Below are positions 30,999 through 40,981 of a stretch of 64,000 nucleotides of DNA, piece after piece. Position 1 is the first letter of the stretch; each line of letters opens with the position of its first letter. This stretch comes from Myxococcales bacterium. GTDB lineage: Bacteria > Myxococcota_A > Polyangia > Polyangiales > JADJMO01. The position numbers and the translations under genes are program-made. Location: the NCBI GenBank assembly GCA_016709545.1, contig JADJMO010000007.1, positions 1 through 64,000 of the forward strand, written 5' to 3'. The notes under the pieces are model-generated. The model was not told where the DNA came from. It was given only the letters and a program-made list of their open reading frames with translations, and did not search any database.

Positions 30999-31850
30999 AT
31001 GTCCGAGGCGCCGCGCATCATCGACATCGTGTCCGACTCCACCGGCGAGACCGCCGAACGGGTGGTCCGGGCCGCGCTCCTCCAGTTCCCGGGTCAGCCG
31101 GTCCAGCTCCGCCTGCACACGCGGGTCCGCAACACCGACGGCGTCCGCGCCATCATGCAGCGGGCCTCGGTCGACGGCGCCCTCGTGTTCTTCACGGTGG
31201 TGTCGCCCGAGATGCGCGAGTGCATCCACGCCGCCACCACCGAGCTGAAGGTGGACGCGGTCGACCTCATCGGCTCCCTGATCACCAAGATCGGGAGCTT
31301 CCTCGAGGCCTCCCCCGTCAACCTCCCGAGCGCGATGCTCCCCCTCTCCGAGGAGTACTTCCGCCGGATCGAGGCGGTGGAGTTCGCGGTCAAGAGCGAC
31401 GACGGCCGCGAGCCCCGCAACTTCAAGAAGGCCGATCTGGTCCTCGTGGGGGTGTCGCGCACCAGCAAGACGCCGCTCTCCACGCTGATCGCCCAGCGGG
31501 GGCTCAAGGTGGCCAACTACCCGATCGTCCTCGGCGTCGATCCGCCGCCCGAGATCGAGGAGGCGCCGCAGGACCGCTGCGTCGGACTGACGATCGGGAT
31601 CGAGCAGCTCGTGCAGATTCGCCGCGCGCGCCTCAAGCAGCTCGGCATGCCGGTGGAGACCAACTACGGCCTCCGCGACCACGTGCGCGAGGAGCTCGAC
31701 TTCGCCGAGGGCATCTTCAACAAGCACCCCACCTGGCCGGTGATCGACGTGACCGGCCGCGCGATCGAGGAGACGGCGGTCATCATCCTCGAGACCCTCC
31801 GCGAGCGCGAGAACCAGCGGGCCGCGGCCCTCTCCAGCATCATCGTCTGA
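30999..31850 (+). CDS. ppsR: Phosphoenolpyruvate synthase regulatory protein (bifunctional kinase/pyrophosphorylase)
   Basis: 283 residues of the DUF299/PpsR family. It carries the P-loop-like LVGVSRTSKTPLSTLIAQRG and the N-terminal IDIVSDSTGETAERV. PpsR-type proteins phosphorylate and dephosphorylate PEP synthase (or pyruvate phosphate dikinase) on a Thr, using ADP for inactivation and phosphate for activation. It overlaps the start of rmlD by one base (TGATG), so the two are read as one operon. No ppsA lies in this window. Confidence 0.9.
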   Translation: MSEAPRIIDIVSDSTGETAERVVRAALLQFPGQPVQLRLHTRVRNTDGVRAIMQRASVDGALVFFTVVSPEMRECIHAATTELKVDAVDLIGSLITKIGSFLEASPVNLPSAMLPLSEEYFRRIEAVEFAVKSDDGREPRNFKKADLVLVGVSRTSKTPLSTLIAQRGLKVANYPIVLGVDPPPEIEEAPQDRCVGLTIGIEQLVQIRRARLKQLGMPVETNYGLRDHVREELDFAEGIFNKHPTWPVIDVTGRAIEETAVIILETLRERENQRAAALSSIIV

Positions 31851-32701
31851 TGCGCACCCTCCTGCTCGGTCGACAAGGACAGGTCGGCAGTGAGCTGCTG
31901 ATCCGCCTCGCCGCCCACGGCGAGGTGACGGCGCCCGCGCGCGCGGTGCTCGACGTGAGCGACCTGCACGCTCTCCGCAGAGCCGTAGTGGACGCGGCGC
32001 CGGACCTCATCGTGAACGCAACGGCGTGGAACGACGTCGACGGTGCGGAGCGCGACCCGAAGGGCGCCTACCGGCTCAACCGCGACGTGCCGGCGCTGCT
32101 CGGCGAGGAGGCCGCGCGGCGCGGGGCGCTGTTCGTGCACTTCTCCACGGACTTCGTGTTCGACGGCAAGGGCGACCGGCCGTACCGCGAGGAGGACCGC
32201 ACGAATCCATCGAGTATCTATGGATCCAGCAAGCGCGCTGGCGAGGAGGTCCTCGAGGGGTCCAGTGCGCTGGTGTTCCGCACGGCCTGGGTGTGGTCGC
32301 TGACCCGCAAGTCGTTCGTGAGCACGATGCTGTCGCTGGCGCGCAGCAAGGAGGAGCTCTCGGTGGTGGACGACCAGGTCGGCAACCCCACCTACGCGGC
32401 AGACCTCGCGGAGGCAGTGGCCACGCTGGTGACGCACGAGGCGGCGCGCGCGGGCGGCCTCTTCCACCTCGCGGGCGGCGGATCGGTGAGCCGGTACGAG
32501 TTCGCGCGCGCGATCTTCGCGCTGGATCCGCGCAAGGACGAGCACGTGCTCCGCGCGGTGCACCCGGTGAAGAGCGAGGCGTTCCCCACGCCGGCGGTGC
32601 GGCCGAAGCACGCGCCGCTGGACTGCGAGAAGGCGGCCCGCGTGTTCGGGGTGCGGTTGCGGGACTGGCGGGAAGCGCTGGCCGCGGGGCTCGGCGCGTA
32701 G
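31850..32701 (+). CDS. rmlD: dTDP-4-dehydrorhamnose reductase
   Basis: 283 residues, extended SDR fold. N-terminal nucleotide-binding motif LLLGRQGQVGSELL (GxxGxxG), DLIVNATAWNDVDGAE after strand 4, catalytic YxxxK in SSIYGSSKRAGEEVL, and the substrate-binding RTAWVWS. It reduces dTDP-4-keto-L-rhamnose to dTDP-L-rhamnose with NAD(P)H in the cell-envelope sugar pathway. rmlA, rmlB and rmlC are not in this window. Its TGATG overlap with ppsR suggests an operon that pairs a gluconeogenesis switch with an envelope-sugar enzyme. Confidence 0.9.
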   Translation: MRTLLLGRQGQVGSELLIRLAAHGEVTAPARAVLDVSDLHALRRAVVDAAPDLIVNATAWNDVDGAERDPKGAYRLNRDVPALLGEEAARRGALFVHFSTDFVFDGKGDRPYREEDRTNPSSIYGSSKRAGEEVLEGSSALVFRTAWVWSLTRKSFVSTMLSLARSKEELSVVDDQVGNPTYAADLAEAVATLVTHEAARAGGLFHLAGGGSVSRYEFARAIFALDPRKDEHVLRAVHPVKSEAFPTPAVRPKHAPLDCEKAARVFGVRLRDWREALAAGLGA

Positions 32702-32707
32702 GGTCCG

Positions 32708-35700
32708 TCACGGATCGCGTCGACGTCTCGCGAGCAAGGCGAGGGTCGCGAGCGCGACGGCGAAGGCCTGCGGCGCCGGGGGCAGGCCGCCCGGGCCCAC
32801 CCCGCACCCCGAGTCTTCGGTGACACCGGCCGCCTGCGGCTCGCAGTGGTCGCCGGCGCACGCGAAGCCCAGGGCGCACTGCTCGGTGCTCGTGCAGGTC
32901 TTGTGGCAAGTGCCGAGGGAGCGGTCGCACACATACTGGACGCAGCTCGTCGGCACGCCGTCGGGGGACACCGAGGCGGAGAGATCGGCCGAGCACGTCG
33001 GGCGGGCGGGGGTGCAGGCTCCGGTCGCGGGGTCGCAGGTCATGCCCTTGACGCAGTCGTCGCTGGTCGCGCACTTCGCCTTGCAGGCCTTGTCGCTCGC
33101 GCACAGCAGCGAGTCGGGGCACGCGGCGGGGGCGTTGCATGCGCCCTTGCCGTCGCAGAGTGCGATCTTGCTCCCGCTGCAACCGGCCCCGCAGACCGTC
33201 TTGCCGTCGGGGTACGCGCAGGCGATCGCTGACTTGCTGTCGCAGGTGCCCCCGCAGCCGTTGCCATCGTCGGCGCACGCCGGGCGCTTGGCGCCGTGTG
33301 GCTTGCCCGAGATGGTCGTGCAGGTGCCCGCCGCGCCCGCGACGTCGCAGGCCTGACACTGCCCGTCGCACGCCGTGTCGCAGCAGACGCCGTCCACGCA
33401 GAACGTCGAGGTGCACTCCTTGGAGGCGCCGCAGGTCGCCCCGGTCACGCTCTTCGGTGCGCAGGTCCCGGTGGTGGTGCAGAAGGCGGTCGCCGCGCAG
33501 TCGGCGTCGGCCGTGCAGGTGGTCCGACAGACCTTGTCGTCGGCGCAGGTGTAGTCGCCACAGCTCTTCGGCGTGGCGTCACAGCCTCCCGCGCCGTTGC
33601 AGGTCTTGCCGCTCGCGATGCCCGACGCGCACGTCGAGTCGCCGCAGGCGGTGCCGCTCGGGGCGTAGACGCGGCACGCGCCAGCGCCGTCGCAGAGGCC
33701 GTCGCCCTTGCACGAGGTGGGGAAGCCGCTGTCGGCGACGCAAGCATCCTTCGGGTCGCTGCCCGCCGCGACGGGCTCGCAGGCGCCGTCGCTCCCCTTG
33801 CCCTTCTTCGCGGCCGTGCACGCCTCGCAGGCGCCTCCGCACGCCCTGTCGCAGCAGACCCCATCGGCGCAGAACGCGGTCTTGCACTGGTCGTTCCGGC
33901 TGCACGCCGCCCCGAGATCGAGGTCGGCCACGCAGGTCGTCCCGGAGCAGTGCGCCGCGCCGGTGCACGCGGCGTCGGACGAGCACGTCGTGGCGCACGC
34001 CGATCCGGCGCAGGCGTACAGCCCACAGGCGACGGAGCCGTCCGCGCGGCAGCTCCCTGCGCCGTTGCAGAGGTGGGCCTTGGTGGCCACGCCGGCCGCG
34101 CACGAGGCCGGGGTGCACTCCGCGTCGGGATCGCGCCCGTCGAGCACGAGGCCGCAGGTGCCATCGCTGCCGGTTCCCCGCTTGGCGGCCGTGCACGCCT
34201 CGCACGTGCCCGTGCACGCTTTGTCGCAGCAGACGGAGTCGACGCACAGCGAGGATACGCAGTCGCTAGCCTTCGCGCAGCTCGCGCCCAGCGCACGAAG
34301 GGAGACTTTCGCGACGAAGCCGTCCTGAACACCGCCGAACGTCCCGTCGAAGACACCGCTCGCCGGGAAGTCCGTCGAGGATGTCAGGCCGTGGAGCAGA
34401 GCGTTGCCGTCGCCGTCCACCGCGATGCCGCGACCCTCTTCGTAGTTCGATCCGCCGAGATACGACGACCACAGCAGGACGCCCGCGCCGCTGATCTTGG
34501 TGACGAAGGCGTCGTCGGAGCCTCCGAGGGTGGTGTCGAAGCCGCCGCTGGTCGGGAAGTCGAGGGACTTGGTCTGGCCCGTGACGAACGCGTTGCCCGC
34601 GGCGTCGACGGCGACGGCGCGGCCCTCCTCGATGCTCGATCCCCCGAGATACGACGACCACAGCAGCGCGCCTGCGCCGCTGACCTTGGTCACGAATGCG
34701 TCACCAGCGCCGAAGGTCGTGTCGAATCCGCCGGTGCTCGGGAAGTCGAGGGATGCGGTGGAGCCCACGACGAAGGCGTTTCCGCCGCTGTCGATCGCGA
34801 TGCCACCGGCGTAGTCCTGGCTCGACCCACCGAGGTACGACGACCAGAGCAGGGCGCCCGCGCCGCTGATCTTGGTGACGAAGGCGTCGTCGTAGCCGCC
34901 CCCGCCGCTCGTGGTGTCGAACCCGCCCGTGCTCGGGAAGTTGGTCGAGCCCGTGTACCCCGTGACGAAGGCGTTGCCGCTCCCGTCGACGGCGATCGCG
35001 GTGCCGCTCTCGAAGTTCGATCCCCCGAGGTACGACGACCAGAGCAGAGCCCCCGTGCCGCTCACCTTCGTCACGAAGGCGTCGTTGCCGCTCACGGTCG
35101 TGTCGAAGCCTCCGCCGGTCGGAAAGTCCGCCGATCCGGTGGTTCCGGTGACGAACGCGTTGCCGGTGGCGTCGACCGCGATCCCACGGCCGTTGTCGGT
35201 CCCGGCACCCCCGAGGAAGGACGACCAGAGCAGGGTTCCGGTGCTGCTGACCTTCGTCACGAAGGCGTCTTGCCCGCCTCCGAGGTTGGTGTCGAAGCCG
35301 CCGCTGCTCGGGAAGTCGGCAGAAGAGGTCGACCCGGTGACGAAGGCATTGCCACCCCCGTCGACGGCGATGGCGAACCCAGAGTCCGAGCTCGCGCCTC
35401 CCAGGTACGACGACCAAACCAGGGCGCCGGAACCGTCGACCTTCGTGACGAACGCGTCGTAGCCGCCGAGCGTCGTGTCGAAGCCACCGCTGGTCGGGAA
35501 GTCGGCCGAACCAGTGCTGCCCACGACGAAGGTGTTGCCACTGGTGTCGACCGCGATGCCGCCCCAGCTCTCGGTCGCCGAGCCCCCGAGGTACGACGCC
35601 CAAGCGACCGTCGGATCGATCAAGAGCGGCGTCAGCCCATCCCAACCCTCGACGACCACGCCGACCTCGTGGGTCGCCGACACGAAGTGCCGTGCGGGGA

Positions 35701-36466
35701 GCTCCGTGCGCCGATCCGCCGAACCGTTGTGGATCGCGTAGGCGCGCAGGCCGCGCACGCGCAGCACGCCGAGGCCCGTCTCGACGTCGACGCCGCGCCC
35801 CTCGTCTACCACTCGTACCGCCGTCGCGCCTTCCCATTGCATCCGGACGTCCGCGATCTTGGCGCCCCGTGACAGCACGAACCGATACGAGATCCCTCGC
35901 GGCGCGGGCTCCCTCACGAGGTCGATGCCCGGATAGAGCTCCTCCCACACGAGCCGTCCGTAGGTCGGCTGGTCGGTCGCCCACGCCGAGCTCGCGCCGA
36001 CGAAGTGGTGCACGCGTCCCGCCGATGCTTGCTCCGCCGCGAGGGCGCCGTCACGCGCGCCGACCAGCGTGCAGTGCACCCCCCAGCCCTTGCGGGCCTG
36101 TTCGCGCGGCGAACGTGGATCGCGCGGCTCGGTGGTGGCTGGTGCCGACAGGGACCAGGCGAACCCCCGCTGCGTGAAGAACGTCGACGAGCCTGGGCGA
36201 CGCATCACGAACCGGCCCGACCGATCGGGCATCGGCGCGATGGGCGAGGGGAGCAGGGAGGCCTTGCCCACGGGCCCTTCGCTGGTCGGCATGGCGGAGG
36301 TCGCCGCCGCCGGCGCGGCCCGGAGCCGACGGCGCACGGCGCGCGCGTCTTCCGAGGACAGCGCCGGCCCAGTGACGCCGCTCTCGCGCGGCGAACCTGG
36401 CTCACCGCTGCTGCAGGCCACCGCGGACAACGCCGAGACACCGATCAAGGACCAACCACTGCGCAT
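32708..36466 (-). CDS. SBBP-repeat surface protein with Cys-rich modules and MYXO-CTERM
   Basis: 1,252 residues. Signal peptide RSGWSLIGVSALSAVAC with lipobox, then a beta domain of about 280 residues (YPGIDLVREPAPRGISYRF). From about residue 285 to 725 come seven SBBP repeats of roughly 62 residues, each with W[AS]S[YF]LGG, GIAVD..GNAFVTG.T and DAFVTKVS. A Cys-rich region follows (CEACTAAKRGTGSDGTCGLV; CVDGVCCDTACDGQCQACD). The C-terminus is MYXO-CTERM-like: DSGCGVGPGG, a hydrophobic segment and RRRRDP. It is monocistronic and convergent with rmlD, and is probably displayed on the cell surface. Confidence 0.88.
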   Translation of the reverse strand: MRSGWSLIGVSALSAVACSSGEPGSPRESGVTGPALSSEDARAVRRRLRAAPAAATSAMPTSEGPVGKASLLPSPIAPMPDRSGRFVMRRPGSSTFFTQRGFAWSLSAPATTEPRDPRSPREQARKGWGVHCTLVGARDGALAAEQASAGRVHHFVGASSAWATDQPTYGRLVWEELYPGIDLVREPAPRGISYRFVLSRGAKIADVRMQWEGATAVRVVDEGRGVDVETGLGVLRVRGLRAYAIHNGSADRRTELPARHFVSATHEVGVVVEGWDGLTPLLIDPTVAWASYLGGSATESWGGIAVDTSGNTFVVGSTGSADFPTSGGFDTTLGGYDAFVTKVDGSGALVWSSYLGGASSDSGFAIAVDGGGNAFVTGSTSSADFPSSGGFDTNLGGGQDAFVTKVSSTGTLLWSSFLGGAGTDNGRGIAVDATGNAFVTGTTGSADFPTGGGFDTTVSGNDAFVTKVSGTGALLWSSYLGGSNFESGTAIAVDGSGNAFVTGYTGSTNFPSTGGFDTTSGGGGYDDAFVTKISGAGALLWSSYLGGSSQDYAGGIAIDSGGNAFVVGSTASLDFPSTGGFDTTFGAGDAFVTKVSGAGALLWSSYLGGSSIEEGRAVAVDAAGNAFVTGQTKSLDFPTSGGFDTTLGGSDDAFVTKISGAGVLLWSSYLGGSNYEEGRGIAVDGDGNALLHGLTSSTDFPASGVFDGTFGGVQDGFVAKVSLRALGASCAKASDCVSSLCVDSVCCDKACTGTCEACTAAKRGTGSDGTCGLVLDGRDPDAECTPASCAAGVATKAHLCNGAGSCRADGSVACGLYACAGSACATTCSSDAACTGAAHCSGTTCVADLDLGAACSRNDQCKTAFCADGVCCDRACGGACEACTAAKKGKGSDGACEPVAAGSDPKDACVADSGFPTSCKGDGLCDGAGACRVYAPSGTACGDSTCASGIASGKTCNGAGGCDATPKSCGDYTCADDKVCRTTCTADADCAATAFCTTTGTCAPKSVTGATCGASKECTSTFCVDGVCCDTACDGQCQACDVAGAAGTCTTISGKPHGAKRPACADDGNGCGGTCDSKSAIACAYPDGKTVCGAGCSGSKIALCDGKGACNAPAACPDSLLCASDKACKAKCATSDDCVKGMTCDPATGACTPARPTCSADLSASVSPDGVPTSCVQYVCDRSLGTCHKTCTSTEQCALGFACAGDHCEPQAAGVTEDSGCGVGPGGLPPAPQAFAVALATLALLARRRRDP
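34300..35612 (-). repeat. Seven SBBP tandem repeats (DNA level, about 190 bp each)
   Basis: The DNA encoding the seven SBBP units repeats the block that reads, on the plus strand, CCGAGGTACGACGACCA, with the same flanking codons. Several units keep identical 15- to 20-base stretches, so unit-copy changes by recombination are likely. Confidence 0.8.
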
Positions 36467-36650
36467 GAACGCCCCCATCTGCAACACGCCTTCATGCGCC
36501 TTAGCAGACGTCCGGACGACAAGTGGACAGAGGGGCCTTCGTGGACACGGATTGGACGCCGGCTAGACGAGGCGACCTCGTGTCCACCACGTCTACTCCC
36601 CGAGCCCGGCCCGCCACGACGGCGGCCCTCCGGGCCTCAGGAGGACGACG

Positions 36651-38699
36651 ATGAGAAACCGTTCGCTTTCTTCGACCACGGCCTGCCTCTTCGGCGTGGT
36701 GCTGCTCGGCTGCACCACCACCAGCGAGGGCGATGCGGACGCCGGTCCCGATTCGGGGGTGACCGATGACACGGGGCCGATCGGCGATTCCGGCACGCCG
36801 CCCGATTCCGCCGCGAGCACGAAGCTCACGATCCTGGGCGAGGGTTCGGTGACCATCGCCCCCGGGAGCGTCTACAAGCCCAGCAACATCGACGGCATCC
36901 CTCCCTTCTCGAGCGCCTCGCTGCGGATCTCGATTCGCAACGACGACACTGCTGCCATCACGATCAAGGAGGTGGTCGTCACGGCCAAGGACGGGACGCT
37001 CCCTGACGAGTGGGTGCTCAACACTCCGGGCAGCACCAAGCGCAAGCCCTTCTCCGTCGTCGACGTTCCGGTGAGTGCGGGCGGCTCGACCGAGTTCGGC
37101 TTGCACTTCTGGGCCTTCGCCTCGGGGCCCCGCCCGGCGACGGTGATTGTACGAACGACGACGGGCCAGGAGGTCTCGTTCGTCGTGGACGGCCGTGGCC
37201 GCGACAACCTCGAGCTGAGCACCAAGGTCAAATCGAGCTGGCAACGCATGCTCGCCGCGCCCTCCGCCGATCTCAACGTCGGCGGCATCGTCAGCGACGG
37301 GGCGTCTGGCTTCGTCTACTCCGCGAACGCGACCCAGCTCGCGGACGTCCTCAGTCGCGATCTCGTAGTGTCCGGGGTGAAGGCCGACGGCACTCGGAGC
37401 TGGGCCAAGGTGTGGAACGAGCCCTGGTTGCAGGAGTCACCCCCACCGGACCACAACAACGAGACGGGCGGCGGCGCGGACAGCATCGACATGTCCGCCG
37501 GTCAGGTCTACGTGGCCGCGAGCCGTTCGGTCAGCGCGAGCAACTCCATCCCCGCGTCGTTCCAGGCGATGGTCGTCAAGGTCGACGCGGCCACGGGCGC
37601 AGTGGGCTGGGCGCGCGGATTCCGCAACTCGACGTTCGCCACCCCCGATCTCGGCGAGAACGTCGCGTGGCGCGGCGCCATGGGCTTCGGCGTGGACGCG
37701 ACGATCTCCGATCGTGTCCTCTTGACGGGGTTCACCGGGTCGCCTCCGCGCGCCCTCCTGGTCGCCCTCGACAAGGCGACCGGCAACCAGATCTGGGCTC
37801 ACCAGCTCGACGCGCGCAGCGACGGTCTCGCGGATCGCGGGTTCAGCGTACGCGCCGACAGCGCGGGCAACGGCTGGATCGGTGGGGACGAGAACGGTGC
37901 GGCGATGCTGGTCCGGTTGACCGGTCTGCAGGGCACGACGCCGGCCATCGCCGGTGCGTGGAGTCTCGGCGCCGGCGTGGGCTCCAAGATCAACTCGATC
38001 AGCCTCGCGTCGAACGGCGACGCGATCGTGTCGCTGTGGACGGGGGGCGCCCAGCGGAAGTTCGTGGCGGCGCGCTTGAAGACCGACGGCACGCTCGCGT
38101 GGGCGAAGACCTGGGACAGTGGCACGTTCGGTGATCTCAACAACGCCCACGTCGTCCGGGTCCGAGGCGCCACGGTCTTCGTCGGCGGCAACATCGCCGT
38201 GCAGGCCGCCGACACGACCCACGGCGATGGGTTCGTGCTCGGCCTGGACGCGACGACGGGCGCCTACAAGCTCGGTGCGCTCTACTATTCGGGCAAGAAC
38301 ACCGACCTGATCGCCAAGCACATGGTGAAGGGCTTCGTGTTCCAGGGCACCGACGTCTTCACGCTCACACAGGGGACCACCGTCCAGAGCAACCTCGATC
38401 ACTACTGGGGACTCTGGTACCAGGCGCCGAACGACACGCTGGTGCTGCCGGTCGGGGACGGCTCGGGGAGACTCAAGGACTTCACCACCACGCCCGCCGC
38501 GGTGCCGACCAGCCTGCTCTCCCTGGCCACGGGGGTATCCGGGCCCAGCGGCACCAACGGGGGAACCGCCCACGTGATCAACACCTCGACGATCTGGAAG
38601 GACCTGCCGACCGCGGCCGTCCACGGCGATCCGAAGGACTACTCGGGGGAAGCAAACCAGACGTACCCGCTCACGGCGAAGCTCACGCTCGCCGATTGA
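36651..38699 (+). CDS. Lipoprotein with PQQ/SBBP-like beta-propeller
   Basis: 682 residues. Strong RBS (AGGAGG, 6-7 bases before ATG). Signal with lipobox SSTTACLFGVVLLGC. Acidic, Thr-rich linker (DADAGPDSGVTDDTGPIGD), then an Ig-like beta domain about residues 65-180 (TAAITIKEVVVTAKDGTLPD), then a propeller with repeated 'G..W....' blades (VDAATGAVGWARGFRNSTFA; LKTDGTLAWAKTWDSG). No catalytic site was recognised. Its 3' end overlaps the convergent ATPase gene by 17 bases. Likely surface-exposed. Confidence 0.82.
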   Translation: MRNRSLSSTTACLFGVVLLGCTTTSEGDADAGPDSGVTDDTGPIGDSGTPPDSAASTKLTILGEGSVTIAPGSVYKPSNIDGIPPFSSASLRISIRNDDTAAITIKEVVVTAKDGTLPDEWVLNTPGSTKRKPFSVVDVPVSAGGSTEFGLHFWAFASGPRPATVIVRTTTGQEVSFVVDGRGRDNLELSTKVKSSWQRMLAAPSADLNVGGIVSDGASGFVYSANATQLADVLSRDLVVSGVKADGTRSWAKVWNEPWLQESPPPDHNNETGGGADSIDMSAGQVYVAASRSVSASNSIPASFQAMVVKVDAATGAVGWARGFRNSTFATPDLGENVAWRGAMGFGVDATISDRVLLTGFTGSPPRALLVALDKATGNQIWAHQLDARSDGLADRGFSVRADSAGNGWIGGDENGAAMLVRLTGLQGTTPAIAGAWSLGAGVGSKINSISLASNGDAIVSLWTGGAQRKFVAARLKTDGTLAWAKTWDSGTFGDLNNAHVVRVRGATVFVGGNIAVQAADTTHGDGFVLGLDATTGAYKLGALYYSGKNTDLIAKHMVKGFVFQGTDVFTLTQGTTVQSNLDHYWGLWYQAPNDTLVLPVGDGSGRLKDFTTTPAAVPTSLLSLATGVSGPSGTNGGTAHVINTSTIWKDLPTAAVHGDPKDYSGEANQTYPLTAKLTLAD

Positions 38700-40881
38700 T
38701 CGAGAGCGAGGGGTCGAGCTCGGCGGCGCGCGCGGCGCTGCTGAGCTGGCCCGCCTTCCGCGCCACGAGCTCGCGGGCCCACAGCTGCTTCACCAGCAGC
38801 GTGATCGAGGCCCGCAGCTGGTGGCGATAGGTGCCGTAGGGCAGGTTCAGGCTGGCCGCGGCGGCGCGCTGCTTGTCGGCGAGCTCCAGGAACGTCACCT
38901 CGAGGATGCGCGCGCTGGCCGCGTACGCGGGGCTCGCTCGGAGCTCCGAGCACGCCTCGCGGAGCCGGTCGGCCAGCGCCGCCGCGGCCTCGAGCGGGCT
39001 CGCTCCCTCCGGCAGCGCGAGCATGGTGCTCGTGAGCAGTGGGCTCTGCGCGAGCTCGTGGGGTCGATGAAGCAGCGGCAGCGCGCCGCGGACCGCGATG
39101 GCGAAGGCCGCCTCGTCCAGCGCGGCGACGGGGGGCGCCTCCTTCCGAGGCGGAGCGGCCGGGCCCATTCCGAGCGTGGAGAGGAGGCTCGACACGTTGG
39201 CGACGTCACGCGCGACCTCCTTCCCGTCTGCGACCTCCCGGAGATCTCGGTGGAAGACGCCGTGAGCTTCCCCGTCCATCTCGGTGTCGAACTCTGGCCG
39301 TCGCACCATGCGGAACGGACCCGCCAGGCTCGACCAGCGCTCCGGATCCGTGACGGTGAAGACGATGTGCTGGACGTCGCGCAGGGCACAGAGGATCGGG
39401 CCTGAGTAGAGCACCGCCGTCAGCTCGGGGCCGAAGCGCTGGTAGCCCTCGCGCGCGAAGCACCACCGCGCCAAGCCGGTGCCGCTCCCGACCGTCGCCG
39501 CCACCTGCGCGGCCGCGGAGGCCAGCGGATCGCCGGCGCGCTGTGCCTCGCTCGTCCGGTCCATCTCCAGCAGGAAGTAGACCCCTTGGGGACGATCGTC
39601 CTGGTCGATGACGACGAACAGGTTCTCGGGCTGCAGGGCATACCAGTGGCGGAACCAGCGCGCGCTCGCGCTCCCTTCGTGCTGCTCGATCTGCGCCGCG
39701 ACCTGGTCGGCGTCGGTCCCACGGGCGACGCGCAGGTGGACCTGGGCGAGCTGATCGAGCCCGAGCCCCTCGCGGACGAACGCCAGGTCCCTCCGCGCGA
39801 AGATCATGCTGAGCACGAGTTGCAGCTTGCGCTCGATCGGCGTCTCGGCGAGGCGCCGCAGGAGCTCGGCGACGATCGCCTCGGCGATCGCCTGGTGCTC
39901 CTCGGAGTCGCGCGCCAGCGAGTGGGCGAAGACGGCGTCGCGCACCAGGGGGTGTGGCGTCAGCCCCCGTGGGCCGACCGACGCGAGGGTCGAGCGCTCC
40001 AGCCAGTCGAACATGGCGTCGGCCTGCTCTTCACCGACGATGGCGGCACACAGGCGGAGGTCGAGCGCGCTCGCGATCGCCAGCGCTCGCAGCGCCCGCC
40101 GGTGTCCCTCGCTCGGTGCAGTTCGAACCAGCTCGCGGGCGAGCGAACCGACGACGTCCTCGGCGTAGGCCGCGTCGAACTCGGTGCGCGAGCTGTCGGA
40201 GAAGCGCTCGGCGAGCAAGGAAATGCTCAGCGCGTGGCCGTGGCACGACTGACAGATCCGGCCCTGCAGGGCGGACGGCACGTGCCGCAGGGAGAGCAGC
40301 TCCATCGCCTCGGCGTGCGAGAGCGCTCCCAGCACGAGCTCTTGTGGATCGATCTGCATGCGCAGGTCGCGCCACAGACGGGGACCGAGCCGCTCGCGGG
40401 AGGTGACCACCACGAGCAGCCGTGTGCCGGCGAGGGGGAGCATCCGATCGAAGAACCAGTGGGCCAGCGACGCCAACCGCTCGAACGCGTCGAGCACCAG
40501 CACGTCCGGGCGTGGGCCGACGCCGAGGGCCTCGAAGCCCGTGACCCCCTGCGCGCGCAGCGCCCCGAGCAGGTCCTCCGGATTCGGCGGTAGCTCGTCC
40601 CCGCTGAGCCAGTAGAGCGCGCCCCCGACGGCGCGGACCTCGTCCGAGAAGCGCCGGGCCAGGCAGCTCTTGCCTATCCCGCCGGGGCCGACGACGGCCA
40701 CGAGCTGAGGAGCCGTCCCCGCCCGGGCGAGCGCGGCATCGAGCGCGCCGAGCTCGCTCACGCGGCCGACGAAGAGCGCCCGACGACGGGCGAGTGCCGC
40801 TGCGGCCCACGACCTCTCACGCTGCGACGCCACCCGCGCAGGGTAATCGCGCAGGGCGAGGATGTCCCGCGTCTCGAACAC
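38683..40881 (-). CDS. STAND-like ATPase with C-terminal HTH-like segment
   Basis: About 732 residues. The GTG start is uncertain: longer in-frame starts cross the antisense of the divergent lipoprotein gene (a Val/Ser/Pro-rich low-complexity stretch) and are rejected. The NTPase has Walker A in LVAVVGPGGIGKSCLARRF and Walker B in PDVLVLDAFERLASL, followed by arginine-rich ARC-like helices, as in the AP-ATPase/NB-ARC/STAND group. The C-terminus (FLELADKQRAAAASLNLPYG, then TYRHQLRASITLLVKQLW) resembles a HTH used by some regulatory ATPases. No repeats for ligand sensing are evident. A regulatory or stress-sensing role is likely, but no trigger can be named. Confidence 0.7.
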   Translation of the reverse strand: MFETRDILALRDYPARVASQRERSWAAAALARRRALFVGRVSELGALDAALARAGTAPQLVAVVGPGGIGKSCLARRFSDEVRAVGGALYWLSGDELPPNPEDLLGALRAQGVTGFEALGVGPRPDVLVLDAFERLASLAHWFFDRMLPLAGTRLLVVVTSRERLGPRLWRDLRMQIDPQELVLGALSHAEAMELLSLRHVPSALQGRICQSCHGHALSISLLAERFSDSSRTEFDAAYAEDVVGSLARELVRTAPSEGHRRALRALAIASALDLRLCAAIVGEEQADAMFDWLERSTLASVGPRGLTPHPLVRDAVFAHSLARDSEEHQAIAEAIVAELLRRLAETPIERKLQLVLSMIFARRDLAFVREGLGLDQLAQVHLRVARGTDADQVAAQIEQHEGSASARWFRHWYALQPENLFVVIDQDDRPQGVYFLLEMDRTSEAQRAGDPLASAAAQVAATVGSGTGLARWCFAREGYQRFGPELTAVLYSGPILCALRDVQHIVFTVTDPERWSSLAGPFRMVRRPEFDTEMDGEAHGVFHRDLREVADGKEVARDVANVSSLLSTLGMGPAAPPRKEAPPVAALDEAAFAIAVRGALPLLHRPHELAQSPLLTSTMLALPEGASPLEAAAALADRLREACSELRASPAYAASARILEVTFLELADKQRAAAASLNLPYGTYRHQLRASITLLVKQLWARELVARKAGQLSSAARAAELDPSLSINRRA

Positions 40882-40981
40882 GTCGGGCTCGTGCGGGGGA
40901 GTCGCGACGGTGCTGGTCGGCCCCTGCCCAGCCGGCGCCTGGGACCTCGCCGCGCGTCGGCGATTCCGCCATGCTCGACCG

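Noticed and set aside
34300..35612. CRISPR-like appearance of regular repeats
   Set aside because: Repeats are in frame and encode SBBP units of similar sequence; there are no unique spacers or cas genes.
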